Notes: generated from the sequence alone by a model not told the origin. A DNA stretch of 64,000 nucleotides from Clostridium thermarum (GCF_006351925.1 NZ_CP040924.1:1696001-1760000), one strand, 5' to 3'. Shown: positions 28,006 through 38,645, counted from the stretch's first letter. Translations and numbers: made by a program.

Positions 28006-28701
28006 ATGCCGGAAGAAAAAATTTTAGTGGTAGACGATGAGGCAAATATTTTAGAACTGATAAGATTCAATTTGGAGAACAATGGTTATAAGGTATTAAC
28101 GGCCCAAAATGGTGCGGAAGCCCTAAAAATAGCAAAGACAGAGCAACCAAGCTTGATGCTTTTAGACTTGATGCTTCCCGGTATGGATGGTTACGATGTT
28201 TGCAAGGAAATAAGAAGAGATAAGCAAATGTCTCAGATTCCCATCATTATGATAACTGCAAAGGGCGAGGAGATTGATAAGATTTTGGGCCTGGAGCTGG
28301 GGGCTGATGACTATATTACAAAGCCCTTTTCCATAAGAGAGCTCATGGCCAGAGTTAAAGCTGTACTGAGGAGAACCAGCGTTCAACCTAATGATGACTC
28401 CTATAAATTTGGCAACATTACAGTAGACTTTCAGAAACATGAGATCCTCAAAAAAGGTGAAAAACTGGAACTGACCTTAAAGGAATTTGAGCTTCTGGAA
28501 ATATTAATAAAAAACAAGGGCCACGTCATGACCCGGGACTTTCTGTTAGATAAGATATGGGGTTATGAATACATTGGAGAAACCAGAACCGTGGATGTGC
28601 ATATAAGACATCTTAGGCAGAAGATTGAGGAGGATGACAAGAATCCTGTGTATATAGAGACCATAAGAGGAATAGGTTATAGATTTAACTTTGGTGATTG
28701 A
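28006..28701 (+). CDS. phoP: Response regulator, OmpR/PhoP family
   Basis: A 231-residue two-domain regulator. The receiver has the acidic pair at 10-11, the phosphorylated aspartate D54 (MLLDLMLPGMDG), T/S near residue 84 and the lysine in YITKPF. The OmpR-type winged helix follows (from about 130, ending GIGYRFNFGD). Its kinase partner begins at the next codon position downstream. The LGLELGADDYITKPFS and NPVYIETIRGIGYRF sequences resemble PhoP/PhoB phosphate-response regulators, but no pst or phosphatase gene is adjacent, so the stimulus is inferred. Confidence 0.88.
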   Translation: MPEEKILVVDDEANILELIRFNLENNGYKVLTAQNGAEALKIAKTEQPSLMLLDLMLPGMDGYDVCKEIRRDKQMSQIPIIMITAKGEEIDKILGLELGADDYITKPFSIRELMARVKAVLRRTSVQPNDDSYKFGNITVDFQKHEILKKGEKLELTLKEFELLEILIKNKGHVMTRDFLLDKIWGYEYIGETRTVDVHIRHLRQKIEEDDKNPVYIETIRGIGYRFNFGD

Positions 28702-28702
28702 C

Positions 28703-30409
28703 ATGAAAAAGAAGCTTATGTTTTTTATACTCTCTACCATAGTATTTTGCCTGGCCCTAACTATAGCCCTGTATGTCCTTATATCCAACTATGAATACAC
28801 TGAAATCAAGAAAAAGGAACTTGCCTTGAATAATGAAATAATATCTAAGATTATTAAAGAGTATAAAATTGACATTAGTTCAGGTAAACTTCCTTTTTCT
28901 TCTGAGTTAGAGAAATATGATTATAGGCTTACTATCATTGACAAGGATGGCCACGTTATTTATGAAACTCAGAAAACCAGTGAATCTATGGAAAAGCATA
29001 ATGAAAGTAGTGAAGTAACTGAAGCAAGAGCAAAAGGGTTAGGAATAAGTATAAGGTATAGTTCTAGCTTAAGAAAGAACATGATTTATGTTGCTACTAG
29101 GTTAGATGGGAACATTATTATTAGAAGCTCAAAACCTATTGAGACCTTAAGTGCAATCAATACCAAATATTTAAAGTACTATATTATATTGATAATAGTA
29201 ATCTTGGCCATGACCCTTGCCATATCCTCCAGACTCTCCTATATCATTATAAAGCCCATAAAAGATTTACAGTATATAACTGGCAGAGTTGCTAAAGGGG
29301 AACTGGAAAAAAGAGTAGTGGTAACTTCCAAGGATGAAATCGGACAACTTGGAAAGACCTTTAACTACATGGCAAGTCGACTTCAGGACACTCTTAAGGA
29401 CTTAGTAGATAAGCAGAATAAGCTGGAGGCTATACTAAAGAGCATGGACAGTGGAGTAATAGCCATAGATAGAAATAACCGTATAATGATGATAAACCCC
29501 TATGCAAAGAAGATATTCGGTATTGATAAGGATATTATCGGAAAAAAATTGGTTGATCATATAAAAGATCTGGTAATTGACGAGCTTCTCCATGGTGCGG
29601 ACGGTTCACAGCGGGAAATTAGAGTATCATACCCCCATGAAAAGATTTTGAGGATAAGAACAGCGGAGTTAGTAAATAACAGTGAGCACATGGGAACAGT
29701 GGCTGTGGTGCAGGATATTACAGAAATAAAAAGACTGGAACATATGAGGTCGGATTTCGTGGCTAACGTGTCCCATGAATTAAAAACTCCATTAACATCT
29801 ATTAAAGGCTTTGCGGAAACCCTCAAATATGTAGAGGACAAAGCCACTAAGGAGAAGTTCTTAGACATAATAAATGATGAGGCGGAAAGGCTCACCAGAT
29901 TGATAAACGATATATTAACACTGTCAGATTTAGAGAACCATATAGAAGAAAGAAAAGAACTTATAGATGTTAAAGAAACAATAATGCAGGTATATAATTT
30001 AATGAAGCAAACCGCAGAGGATAAAACCATAAACCTTGAATTCGACTTACAGCAGGGATGTAGAATTTTAGGCAGTACTGATAAGTTCAAGCAAATGATG
30101 ATTAACTTAGTGGACAATGCCATAAAATACTCCGAAACCGGCGACAACGTGGAGATTGGTTGCGCCCAGGAGGAAGAACATTGCGTAATTTGGGTAAAGG
30201 ACAATGGAGTGGGTATACCTAAAGATCATATACCAAGAATTTTTGAAAGGTTTTATAGGGTTGACAAGGCCAGGTCCAGAGCCAAAGGAGGTACCGGCCT
30301 AGGCTTGGCCATAGTCAAGCACATTGTCATTGGCTTAAAGGGCACCATTGATGTTGAAAGTGAATTAGGTCAGGGTAGCAAGTTTACAATTAAAATACCG
30401 GTGGTATAG
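28703..30409 (+). CDS. Sensor histidine kinase, PhoR/PnpS type
   Basis: A 568-residue membrane kinase. Two transmembrane helices (about 5-27 and 157-178) enclose an extracellular domain of about 125 residues. A HAMP linker, a PAS domain (about 235-340) and HisKA with phosphoacceptor H358 (NVSHELKTPLTSIKGF) follow. The HATPase has DNAIKYSETG, WVKDNGVGIP and GTGLGLAIVKH. This TM-sensor-TM-HAMP-PAS-HisKA order is that of PhoR/PnpS. The ATG lies within the response regulator stop region, so the pair is translationally coupled. Confidence 0.9.
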   Translation: MKKKLMFFILSTIVFCLALTIALYVLISNYEYTEIKKKELALNNEIISKIIKEYKIDISSGKLPFSSELEKYDYRLTIIDKDGHVIYETQKTSESMEKHNESSEVTEARAKGLGISIRYSSSLRKNMIYVATRLDGNIIIRSSKPIETLSAINTKYLKYYIILIIVILAMTLAISSRLSYIIIKPIKDLQYITGRVAKGELEKRVVVTSKDEIGQLGKTFNYMASRLQDTLKDLVDKQNKLEAILKSMDSGVIAIDRNNRIMMINPYAKKIFGIDKDIIGKKLVDHIKDLVIDELLHGADGSQREIRVSYPHEKILRIRTAELVNNSEHMGTVAVVQDITEIKRLEHMRSDFVANVSHELKTPLTSIKGFAETLKYVEDKATKEKFLDIINDEAERLTRLINDILTLSDLENHIEERKELIDVKETIMQVYNLMKQTAEDKTINLEFDLQQGCRILGSTDKFKQMMINLVDNAIKYSETGDNVEIGCAQEEEHCVIWVKDNGVGIPKDHIPRIFERFYRVDKARSRAKGGTGLGLAIVKHIVIGLKGTIDVESELGQGSKFTIKIPVV

Positions 30410-30448
30410 TAAAGAAATGGTTTTAAATCAACATTCTTTCGATAATTA

Positions 30449-31648
30449 CTATACTTCCGACTTTAACTTGTATAGATAGGCATTGAGAGTTTCTGAACCA
30501 ATGAGCATAGTAGCTATATAGAATACAACGAAGAAGGGCATTATGCTTATTGATGTTCTAGATGCAATTACTCCAAGCAGCGGCGGCAAGAAGGTGCTTC
30601 CCGTGTAGGCAAAGGCCATTTGGTAACCCATAAGCATTTGTGAGTTTTCCTTTCCAAAACGTACAGGAGTTTCGTGCAGCATGCAGGGATAAATAGGCGC
30701 GCAGCCTAGTCCCACTAGCATAAAGCCAAACAGGGAGAATATAGATGGCAGTGGTAGCAACAATAAGAGAGCACCACACAATGCTATAGTTTGTCCAGTA
30801 CGGATCATCATGCGGTTACTCATTTTCAGAGTTAAAAATCCGCTGATAAATCGGCCAACCGTAATGCCGGTATAATAGAGAGATACCCAGCTGGCGGCAG
30901 TGGCTGCAGAGATATTCTTTACATTTACGAGGAAACTACTGCCCCATAATCCCATTGTGGATTCCGTACCGCAGTAAAATAAGAATGACACTAAGGCTAA
31001 CTTAACTCCCTTAATTTTAAGAGGCTTTTGGGCCGCTTGGCCAACTGATGTGCTATCTGCAGCTTCTTCTGAACCAGATTCATTATTTTCAGAATCTCTT
31101 TCTGCTTTAATCCATAGGGGAAGGGCTGCTAAAAGTATCACAACCAATACAAATTGAATGATTGACACCGTCAGATATCCGTATCTCCAAGTCTGACCCT
31201 TTGAAATAAACCTGGACATAATTATAGGACCGATACTAGCGCCTACTCCCCAAAAGCAGTGCAGCCAACTCATATGGTAGGACTTGTAATGCAGGGCCAC
31301 ATAATTGTTCAAGGCAGTATCTACGGAGCCTGCTCCTAGGCCCAGTGGTATAGCCAACAATATAAGCCATATGAGAGATGGTGCAAAGGAGATACCTAAG
31401 AGGGCAGCAGCGGTCATTAAGCAGCTAATAAAGGCAATTTTACCGGTGCCTAAGGCTTTGATTACTCTACCACTTACAAAGCTGGAAACGATAGTCCCTC
31501 CTGCCACTATCATAGAAATCAAACCTGCCGCTTCAAATGGGGCATTAATATCTAAGTGCAGCAGTGGCCATGAAACACCCAGTAGTGAATCCGGCAGTCC
31601 TAAACTGATAAAGGATAAATAAATAATAACTAAAAAAAACGTAGCCAT
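30449..31648 (-). CDS. Major facilitator superfamily transporter
   Basis: A 399-residue protein with about 12 transmembrane segments and a charged central loop (around residues 185-210, rich in D/E/N/S). The N-terminal half has the GLPDSLLGVSWPLL and VSGRVIKALGTGKI segments seen in FucP-like sugar permeases. It follows the ROK regulator with 34 bases between them on the same strand, so it is probably a sugar transporter controlled by it. RBS: AAAGGTGG. It converges with the sensor kinase gene without a clear terminator between. Confidence 0.85.
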   Translation of the reverse strand: MATFFLVIIYLSFISLGLPDSLLGVSWPLLHLDINAPFEAAGLISMIVAGGTIVSSFVSGRVIKALGTGKIAFISCLMTAAALLGISFAPSLIWLILLAIPLGLGAGSVDTALNNYVALHYKSYHMSWLHCFWGVGASIGPIIMSRFISKGQTWRYGYLTVSIIQFVLVVILLAALPLWIKAERDSENNESGSEEAADSTSVGQAAQKPLKIKGVKLALVSFLFYCGTESTMGLWGSSFLVNVKNISAATAASWVSLYYTGITVGRFISGFLTLKMSNRMMIRTGQTIALCGALLLLLPLPSIFSLFGFMLVGLGCAPIYPCMLHETPVRFGKENSQMLMGYQMAFAYTGSTFLPPLLGVIASRTSISIMPFFVVFYIATMLIGSETLNAYLYKLKSEV

Positions 31649-31682
31649 AAAATTTCTTCCACCTTTACTTATATTTTGGACT

Positions 31683-32750
31683 TTAATCTCTAATAATCTT
31701 AATACCTGAGAACATTGATTTTAAACCAAGAGTCTTTAAACCAAGAGTGTAATCTTCTTTCCAATTTTCCCGGATTCGCAAATCAGGCATATGTTCCATG
31801 GGAAAGTACTTTGAACAATTCTCTATGATTTCCAGCAGATCACTTTGATCAATATCCTTTTTACATAACACTATGTATTGGGGATTGATTATGGTGACGA
31901 AGGCAGTGATTAAGCGGCTAACAGCATCTATATCCAGCTTGGTCACACCATTTTGCCTTGTACGCTGGAAAAAGTTCTCCTTATCGTATATGGGAATGAA
32001 GCTAACTTCACCGGCAAAACAAGTGCTGCCTCTAACCACTTCTCCATTAATTAAAATGCCTGTACCTGGACCGTTATTACCAAGATAGAGATAGGTAATG
32101 GAAATATCATGAAGCTTTGCTTTACTATCCAAGGGCTCTTCAATTTTCAATGAAGTTTGTTTAAGTACTTCATGATAGCCGATAACAGCAGCGTTCATAT
32201 CATTTTCTATGACCACCGGCAAATTGAAACGTTCTTCAAAATACTTCTTTAAGTTTACTCCTTTGAAAGCATCATAATCCGGTATAAAAAATATTTCTCC
32301 ATTCTTTACCGCTCCCGGAACACCGATTGAAATGGAAGCAATGTTAGGATGCTCTTTCAATAATCCGGACACAATCATCTCAATACTATCCAGGGATTTG
32401 AGAAATTCACCATCTAGACGACCACTTATTAAGGTCTCACCAGTGCACTTATAAACAGAGTAGATAGTTTCCTTTTGCTCTAGAAATAGGGTAAGGCCAA
32501 GAATTTTCTCAGCATTGATGGAATACCGCATAGCTCGTCTTCCGCCGCTGGAATCATCATAACCTAATTCAATTATCTCTTCATTCTTTCGTAGTGTTTC
32601 CAATACTTTTCCCACAGTTGGAGAGCTTATGCCACAGTACTTACTCAGTTCTGCCTTAGTAGCACTGCCAAGCTCTAAAAGGGCAGAACGAATCATTTCT
32701 CTGTTGACTGTGGCCATCACTTTTGGTCTACCAGCCAAGTCTCTCAACAT
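31683..32750 (-). CDS. ROK family transcriptional regulator
   Basis: A 355-residue repressor: N-terminal winged helix (ATKAELSKYCGISSPTVGKVLETL, about 28-55) and a ROK sugar-kinase-like C-terminal domain with SIGVPGAV and a VIENDMNAAVIG motif. The usual zinc-binding CxCGxxGC motif is not obvious, which is common among regulators that have lost kinase activity. It probably binds a sugar and controls itself and the downstream permease. Start is ATG 32750 with GGAAGTGG; a GTG two codons earlier overlaps that site. Confidence 0.85.
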   Translation of the reverse strand: MLRDLAGRPKVMATVNREMIRSALLELGSATKAELSKYCGISSPTVGKVLETLRKNEEIIELGYDDSSGGRRAMRYSINAEKILGLTLFLEQKETIYSVYKCTGETLISGRLDGEFLKSLDSIEMIVSGLLKEHPNIASISIGVPGAVKNGEIFFIPDYDAFKGVNLKKYFEERFNLPVVIENDMNAAVIGYHEVLKQTSLKIEEPLDSKAKLHDISITYLYLGNNGPGTGILINGEVVRGSTCFAGEVSFIPIYDKENFFQRTRQNGVTKLDIDAVSRLITAFVTIINPQYIVLCKKDIDQSDLLEIIENCSKYFPMEHMPDLRIRENWKEDYTLGLKTLGLKSMFSGIKIIRD

Positions 32751-32943
32751 TACCACTTCCTAAATTAACTTTTAAAAGTATCTTTCATAAGTATAATTTA
32801 TAATTATAATATCCATTAAACAATGGAGAAAATTATCCTTTCGAAGATAAACTTTGCATGAAATATGAATATAATACATGGGTTAATATAAAGATAAGAA
32901 TAGATACTAGAAGAATAATAGTGAAAAATATTAATCACTGAAT

Positions 32944-33083
32944 ACACGGAATACGCGGAATTACGCTGAGGGACTCTTCTTTTTTATTTTAATATGACAT
33001 GGATGTAAAATTGTTAAAACTACATTAATGCAATAACTTAAGCAAAGTTGACCTTGAAAAAAGAACTTCCGCGTATTCCGTGT
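32944..33083. repeat. Inverted repeat element with 17-bp arms
   Basis: ACACGGAATACGCGGAA (32944-32960) is repeated exactly in inverted orientation at 33067-33083; 106 bases separate the arms. Further short CACGGAA-like copies follow at 33089-33101. A related single copy lies at 531-546. The rest of the 32757-33155 interval shows only AT-rich sequence before the ROK gene. Confidence 0.7.
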
Positions 33084-33155
33084 CCTCCGAAAATTCCGTG
33101 TTTAGATTTTTTCGTGTGTCCATTGTCATTTCCTATTCTGTAAGCTTTTAATTTG

Positions 33156-33184
33156 TTGACTATATTGGTCAATTAAGGTATTAT
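33156..33184 (+). promoter_or_regulatory. Sigma-A promoter of the DUF512-der-gpsA unit
   Basis: TTGACT (33156-33161), 17-base spacer, TATTAT (33179-33184), 35 bases before the start codon. Confidence 0.6.
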
Positions 33185-33219
33185 AACTAGTTGTATACTA
33201 ATTTTAACGAGGTGACGCT

Positions 33220-34608
33220 ATGTCAGCAAAAATAAGTAATATACATCCTGGGGGGATAGCTGAGGAGCTTGAGCTGGAAGTTGGGGATGTTATATTATCG
33301 ATAAACGGCAATGAAATAAAGGATATAATTGATTATAGATTCTTAATGGCAGAAGAATATATAGAACTAGAGGTTCAAAAGCTCACTGGCGAGATTTGGA
33401 CCTATGAAGTGGAAAAGGAATATGACGAGAACCTTGGAGTAGACTTTGAAAAATCTATTATGGATGAGGCTAAGAGATGCTCTAATAAATGTATATTCTG
33501 CTTCATCGATCAGCTGCCTCCAGGTATGAGGGACACCCTGTATTTTAAAGATGACGATTCAAGACTGGCCTTTCTTCAGGGGAACTTTGTAACCCTCACC
33601 AATATGAAGGATAGCGATATAGACAGAATTATAAAATATAGAATCAGTCCCATTAATATTTCTGTGCATACTACGGACCCTGAGCTTAGAAAGAAGATGC
33701 TCAATAACCGTTTTGCCGGCAATATATATGAAAGACTGCAAAAGTTAGCTGCCGCAAACATAAACATGAACACTCAAATTGTCAGTGTTCCCGGAATAAA
33801 TAACGGAGAAGAACTTATAAAGACTATTGAGGACCTTTATAAGCTCCATCCTGCAATACAAAACGTTGCAGTGGTTCCGGTAGGTTCTACCAAGTACCGA
33901 GAAGGCTTGTATAATATAACCCTATATAATGCTGACAGTGCAAGGAAAGAAATTCATAGTGTCAGAAAGCTTCAGAAAAAGTACATAAAAGAAATTGGAG
34001 CACCCTTTGTGAGACTTTCAGATGAGTTTTATGTCTTAGCCGGGGAAGAAATACCTGACAGTGACTTCTACGAAGGCTTTGAACAGCTGGAGGACGGTGT
34101 TGGAATGATAAGGTTCCTAAGGGATAGCATAGAACAAACACTGCCCTATTTGAAAGATGAGGCTGAGGGAGAATATACCTTGGTTACCGGTGTTTTAGCC
34201 TATGAGGAGATAAAAAGCATGGCAAAGCTTATTATGGAAAAAAACAATAAGGTTAAACTTGATGTCAGAAAGATCATTAACCGGTTCTTTGGAGAGACCA
34301 TAACTGTAGCAGGCCTCCTTACCGGTGGAGATATCATTGACCAGTTAAAGGATAATATCGGACCGGGCAAGATAATCATACCCGTTAACATGCTAAGAAG
34401 CGGGGAATCTGTTTTTCTGGATGATTTGACCATACATGATTTAGAAGAGGCCTTGGGAAGAAAAGTTATAAAATGTGAATATACCGGGGAAGATCTAATA
34501 GACATAATCAATAATAATGGCCAGGTGTGTAAAGAAACAAAGACAGCCGGTGGAGCAGAAATTGATAATTTATACATGCAGAATAAGGAATACAAAAGGG
34601 AGGAATAG
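33220..34608 (+). CDS. DUF512 protein: PDZ plus putative radical-SAM-like Fe-S domain
   Basis: A 462-residue protein found next to der throughout clostridia. Residues 1-70 form a PDZ-like domain ([23 protein letters not shown]). CSNKCIFC (near residue 87) is a CxxxCxxC motif of the radical SAM kind and is followed by [10 protein letters not shown]. The DUF512 domain fills the C-terminal half. The family is annotated as a putative iron-sulfur oxidoreductase; its reaction is unknown. RBS ACGAGGTGACGCT. Only two bases separate it from der, which suggests a link to ribosome assembly, but that is guilt by association. Confidence 0.88.
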   Translation: MSAKISNIHPGGIAEELELEVGDVILSINGNEIKDIIDYRFLMAEEYIELEVQKLTGEIWTYEVEKEYDENLGVDFEKSIMDEAKRCSNKCIFCFIDQLPPGMRDTLYFKDDDSRLAFLQGNFVTLTNMKDSDIDRIIKYRISPINISVHTTDPELRKKMLNNRFAGNIYERLQKLAAANINMNTQIVSVPGINNGEELIKTIEDLYKLHPAIQNVAVVPVGSTKYREGLYNITLYNADSARKEIHSVRKLQKKYIKEIGAPFVRLSDEFYVLAGEEIPDSDFYEGFEQLEDGVGMIRFLRDSIEQTLPYLKDEAEGEYTLVTGVLAYEEIKSMAKLIMEKNNKVKLDVRKIINRFFGETITVAGLLTGGDIIDQLKDNIGPGKIIIPVNMLRSGESVFLDDLTIHDLEEALGRKVIKCEYTGEDLIDIINNNGQVCKETKTAGGAEIDNLYMQNKEYKREE

Positions 34609-34610
34609 CA

Positions 34611-35936
34611 ATGGGAAAACCAATAGTTGCAATCGTGGGAAGACCCAATGTAGGTAAGTCAACTTTATTTAATAAATTGGCGGGAAAGAGAATATCAATA
34701 GTACAGGATACACCTGGGGTAACAAGAGATAGAGTATATGCCGAAGCAGAATGGCTTAGATACAACTTTACAATTATAGATACGGGTGGTATAGAACCGG
34801 AAAGTGAAGACATCATAGTAAGCCAAATGAGAAGACAGGCGCAGATTGCCATTGAGACTGCAGATGTAATAATATTTATCGTGGACGGTAAGGAAGGTCT
34901 TACCGGGGCAGATAAAGAGGTTGCTCAAATGCTGAGAAAGAGCAAGAAGCCTATAGTTTTAGTTGTAAATAAGGTAGATTCTCTGAAGGAAGAAAACAAT
35001 GCCTTCGAGTTCTATAACTTAGGCATAGGGGATCCTATTACAATTTCCGCTTCTCAGGGTTTAGGCTTGGGAGATATGCTGGATAAGGTTGTTGAACATT
35101 TTGGAGATATTGATGATGAAGCGGTTGACGATGAGATTATCAGAATAGCCTTTATGGGCAAACCAAATGTGGGAAAGTCTTCCTTGATAAATAGGCTTTT
35201 GGGAGAAGAGAGAGTAATAGTAAGTGATGTTCCCGGAACTACAAGAGATGCGGTGGATAGTTATCTGGAAACAGAGCTAGGAAAGTTCATACTTATCGAT
35301 ACCGCAGGTCTTCGACGTAAGAGTAAGGTTAAGGAAGAAATAGAGAGGTACAGTGTAGTAAGAACCCTGGCAGCTATCGAAAAGGCAGATGTGTGTATCT
35401 TGATGATAGATGTAGAGGAAGGTGTAACTGAACAGGATGAAAAAATCGTTGGCTATGCCCATGAAATGAACAAAGCCATAATGGTTATAGTGAACAAGTG
35501 GGATCTTGTTGAAAAAGACGATAAGACCATGGACAAATACAAAAAAGAACTAGAGATGAAATTAAAATTCTTAAACTATGCCTCATACCTGTTTATTTCA
35601 GCAAAAACTGGCCAAAGAGTGCATAAGGTCCTTGAAATGGCTAAAGAGTGCTATGACAATTACTGCAGAAGAATTTCAACGGGTATATTGAATGAGGTTA
35701 TAAACAAAGCTGTACTTATGAAGGAACCTCCAGTAGTTGGTGTAAAGCGACTCAAAATATACTATGTTACTCAGGTAGGTATAAAACCACCAACTTTTGT
35801 TTTCTTTGTAAATGACTATAAGGCTCTTCATTTTTCCTATGAAAGGTATCTTGAAAATCAGTTAAGAAGCAGCTTTGATTTTAAAGGTACCGGAATAAAA
35901 CTACAATTCCGTGAAAGGAACGAAAAAAATGATTAA
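34611..35936 (+). CDS. der: Ribosome biogenesis GTPase Der (EngA)
   Basis: A 441-residue GTPase with two tandem G domains needed for 50S assembly. P-loops are [14 protein letters not shown] and [14 protein letters not shown]; switch motifs DTGG and DTAG and specificity motifs NKVD and NKWD are all present. The C-terminal KH-like domain follows (about 350-441, [22 protein letters not shown]). RBS AAAGGGAGG spans the DUF512 end; its own end overlaps the gpsA start by eight bases. Confidence 0.97.
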   Translation: MGKPIVAIVGRPNVGKSTLFNKLAGKRISIVQDTPGVTRDRVYAEAEWLRYNFTIIDTGGIEPESEDIIVSQMRRQAQIAIETADVIIFIVDGKEGLTGADKEVAQMLRKSKKPIVLVVNKVDSLKEENNAFEFYNLGIGDPITISASQGLGLGDMLDKVVEHFGDIDDEAVDDEIIRIAFMGKPNVGKSSLINRLLGEERVIVSDVPGTTRDAVDSYLETELGKFILIDTAGLRRKSKVKEEIERYSVVRTLAAIEKADVCILMIDVEEGVTEQDEKIVGYAHEMNKAIMVIVNKWDLVEKDDKTMDKYKKELEMKLKFLNYASYLFISAKTGQRVHKVLEMAKECYDNYCRRISTGILNEVINKAVLMKEPPVVGVKRLKIYYVTQVGIKPPTFVFFVNDYKALHFSYERYLENQLRSSFDFKGTGIKLQFRERNEKND

Positions 35937-36930
35937 GGTGGCATTAATTGGTGGGGGGAGCTTTGGAACAGCTCTAAGTATGCTTTTAGGTAAAAAAGGC
36001 TACAAGGCAGAACTTTGGGACAGAGACTTAGAAGTTATTGAAGAAATAAATACTAAAAGAACCAATGAGAGATATTTAAAGAAGATTGCTATTCCGGAAA
36101 ATGTCTTGGCCTCCAACGATATGAAAGCAGTTATAGGCGGGGCAGAATATATAGTGCTTGCGGTACCATCTCATGTTATTAGGCTTATATCAAAACAGAT
36201 TAGGGAATTGGTAAAGCCCGGTCAGATAATTGTCAGTATTGCAAAGGGCATAGAGGAGACTTCCTTAAAGAGGTTGTCAGTGGTCATCAGTGAGGAGCTT
36301 CCTGAAAATGACGTCGTAGTACTTTCTGGTCCCAGCCATGCTGAAGAGGTAGCTACAGAATCCCCTACAACCATGGTTGTTACATCTACTAATATGGAAG
36401 CGGCACAAAAGGTACAGGACCTATTTATGTCAAAGCATCTGAGAGTTTATACAAATTCGGATATTATTGGCGTGGAAATAGGCGGAGCTGTAAAAAACAT
36501 AATTGCCTTAGCAGCTGGAGTGTCCGATGGTATTGGTTACGGCGACAATGCAAAGGCAGCCCTTATGACCAGAGGAATGCATGAGATTATACGAATAGGA
36601 ACCAAACTTGGGGGGCTCAGAACAACCTTCTCCGGCCTTACCGGCATGGGAGACCTAATAGTAACTTGTACTAGTATGCACAGCAGAAACCGTAGGGCAG
36701 GTATACTCATTGGTAAAGGCTATACCACAGATGAAGCTATCAAGGAAGTTGGCATGGTGGTAGAAGGAATAACCGCCTGCAAGGCCTTTTATACCCTTAA
36801 AGAGAAGGAAGGGGTAGATATGCCTATAACCGATGTACTCTATAGAATTCTGTTTATGGGCTTAAATCCAAAGGAAGCAGTACATGCATTGATGACCAGA
36901 GACAAAAAAGATGAAATATACATAGACTAA
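35929..36930 (+). CDS. gpsA: Glycerol-3-phosphate dehydrogenase [NAD(P)+]
   Basis: A 333-residue cytoplasmic enzyme that makes sn-glycerol-3-phosphate for phospholipids from dihydroxyacetone phosphate. The nucleotide-binding motif is [16 protein letters not shown]; the catalytic lysine region is [18 protein letters not shown], and LSGPSHAEE and [12 protein letters not shown] are conserved. The start at 35929 overlaps der and has AAAGGAA upstream. The pairing der-gpsA-spoIVA is also found in B. subtilis. A terminator follows. Confidence 0.97.
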   Translation: MIKVALIGGGSFGTALSMLLGKKGYKAELWDRDLEVIEEINTKRTNERYLKKIAIPENVLASNDMKAVIGGAEYIVLAVPSHVIRLISKQIRELVKPGQIIVSIAKGIEETSLKRLSVVISEELPENDVVVLSGPSHAEEVATESPTTMVVTSTNMEAAQKVQDLFMSKHLRVYTNSDIIGVEIGGAVKNIIALAAGVSDGIGYGDNAKAALMTRGMHEIIRIGTKLGGLRTTFSGLTGMGDLIVTCTSMHSRNRRAGILIGKGYTTDEAIKEVGMVVEGITACKAFYTLKEKEGVDMPITDVLYRILFMGLNPKEAVHALMTRDKKDEIYID

Positions 36931-36941
36931 AAAAATTACGA

Positions 36942-36980
36942 AAAACTGTCTTAAAATAAATTAAGGCAGTTTTGTTTTTT
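36942..36980 (+). terminator. Terminator after gpsA
   Basis: A 13-bp stem (AAAACTGTCTTAA with TTAAGGCAGTTTT, one G-U pair) is followed by GTTTTTTG. Confidence 0.85.
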
Positions 36981-37044
36981 GTCATAAATGACTTTAGCTA
37001 TTAATATATATATATCGTAATAACTATAATTGGGAGGGTATATT

Positions 37045-38523
37045 TTGGAAAACTTTGATATATACAAGGATATAGCAGAGCGTACACAAGGCGATATCTA
37101 TGTAGGAGTAGTAGGTCCTGTAAGAACAGGTAAGTCAACATTCATCAAAAAGTTCATGGATATGATGGTAATCCCAAATATCGATAATACCTACAAGAAG
37201 CAAAGAGCAAAGGACGAACTTCCTCAGAGTTCTTCTGGAAAAACAATTCACACTACAGAACCAAAGTTTGTTCCAAATGAAGCTGTAGAAATCAGCTTAG
37301 CAGAAGGAATTAAGTTCAAAGTGAGAATGGTGGACTGTGTTGGTTATATTGTAAAAGGCGCAGCAGGCTACATAGAAGGTAATCAACCTAAAATGGTAAC
37401 TACTCCTTGGTATGACTACGAAATACCTTTCGAAGAGGCAGCAGAGCTTGGTACAAAGAAGGTTATAAACGAACATTCCACTATCGGTCTATTGGTAACC
37501 ACTGATGGATCTATCACTGACATATCCAGAGAAGAATATTTAGAGGCAGAAGAAAGAGTTGTAGCTGAATTAAAAGCTATAAATAAGCCCTTCATCATCA
37601 TATTAAATTCCGCAAGAACCGGTGATCCTGAAACCATTCAGCTAAAGGCTGAGCTTGAAAGAAAGTACAATGTTCCTGTAGAGCTGTTAGATGTTTTAAA
37701 TCTAAGGCAAGAGGATGTTACAAATGTAATGCACAGAGTTCTTAAGGAATTCCCGGTGAAGGAAATCAACATAGATATGCCTGAATGGATAGAGAAATTA
37801 GAGGCAACCCATTGGCTAAAGGTTAACCTTATGAACATCATCAAGGATATGTGCAAGAGTATCGAAAAGGTTAGAGATGTAAGAGAATCCATCGATGGCT
37901 TAGGACAAATCGAGTTCCTGGATAAAGGAATGGTTAGCGAAATGAATATGGGAGAGGGAACAGCAAGAATTGAACTGGCACCTCAAAAATCCATATTCTA
38001 CAATATATTAAGTGAAGTTTGCGGATGTAACATAAAGGGTGAAACAGAGCTCCTAGGCATTATGAAAGAATTGCATAGAGCGAAGACAGAATTTGACAAG
38101 ATAGAAGAAGCTCTCAAAGATGTAAGAGAAACAGGCTATGGCCTAGTAGCACCACAGCTTAGTGAAATGAAACTTGAAGAGCCGGAAATAGTAAAACAAG
38201 GCAACAGATTTGGCGTTAAGCTGAAGGCCAGTGCTCCATCACTGCACCTGATAAAGGCAGATATCGAAACAGAAATATCTCCTATTATGGGTACAGAGAA
38301 GGAAAGTGAAGAGCTGGTTAAGTCATTACTGGAGCAGTTTGAATCAGATCCATCAAAGATCTGGCAGAGCAACATGTTTGGTAAGTCCTTAGAGGTTCTT
38401 GTTAAGGAAGGCCTACAGAACAAACTCTACAAGATGCCAGAAGATGTTCAATCCAAGATTCAAAAGACCCTCCAAAAGATCATCAACGAAGGCAATGGCG
38501 GTCTGATTTGCATTATACTATAA
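37045..38523 (+). CDS. spoIVA: Stage IV sporulation protein A
   Basis: A 492-residue ATPase, the same length as the B. subtilis protein, that polymerises on the outer forespore membrane as the basement layer of the spore coat. The Walker A motif GPVRTGKS is at residues 24-31; DIAERTQGDIYVGVVG precedes it. The C-terminal GNGGLICIIL tail matches the membrane-anchoring end of the family. Translation starts at TTG 37045 after GGGAGGGTA; a frame extension to 37030 has no ribosome binding site. Expression by sigma-E is expected, but no convincing -35/-10 pair was recognised. Confidence 0.96.
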   Translation: MENFDIYKDIAERTQGDIYVGVVGPVRTGKSTFIKKFMDMMVIPNIDNTYKKQRAKDELPQSSSGKTIHTTEPKFVPNEAVEISLAEGIKFKVRMVDCVGYIVKGAAGYIEGNQPKMVTTPWYDYEIPFEEAAELGTKKVINEHSTIGLLVTTDGSITDISREEYLEAEERVVAELKAINKPFIIILNSARTGDPETIQLKAELERKYNVPVELLDVLNLRQEDVTNVMHRVLKEFPVKEINIDMPEWIEKLEATHWLKVNLMNIIKDMCKSIEKVRDVRESIDGLGQIEFLDKGMVSEMNMGEGTARIELAPQKSIFYNILSEVCGCNIKGETELLGIMKELHRAKTEFDKIEEALKDVRETGYGLVAPQLSEMKLEEPEIVKQGNRFGVKLKASAPSLHLIKADIETEISPIMGTEKESEELVKSLLEQFESDPSKIWQSNMFGKSLEVLVKEGLQNKLYKMPEDVQSKIQKTLQKIINEGNGGLICIIL

Positions 38524-38527
38524 TAAC

Positions 38528-38645
38528 GAAGGGACTAGGGACAGAGGGACGTTGTTAGTGTCCCGCTTATGTCCCTTGTTTTTTGGGACAAAGAGATGTT
38601 GTTTCTGTCCCGCTGGGACTAGGGAACGTTGCTTATGTCTCACCG
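38528..38645. repeat. GGGAC-rich direct and inverted repeat cluster after spoIVA
   Basis: GGGAC or its complement GTCCC occurs about nine times in under 120 bases, with repeated longer units such as GGGACTAGGGA and GACGTTGTT/AACGTTGCTT. It can fold into several GC-rich hairpins, one followed by TTGTTTTTTG, which may terminate spoIVA transcription. The composition contrasts with the AT-rich surroundings. Confidence 0.6.

Noticed and set aside
29557..30204. 215-codon antisense ORF within the PhoR-type kinase
   Set aside because: Shadow of kinase domain codons; no family similarity and no ribosome binding site.
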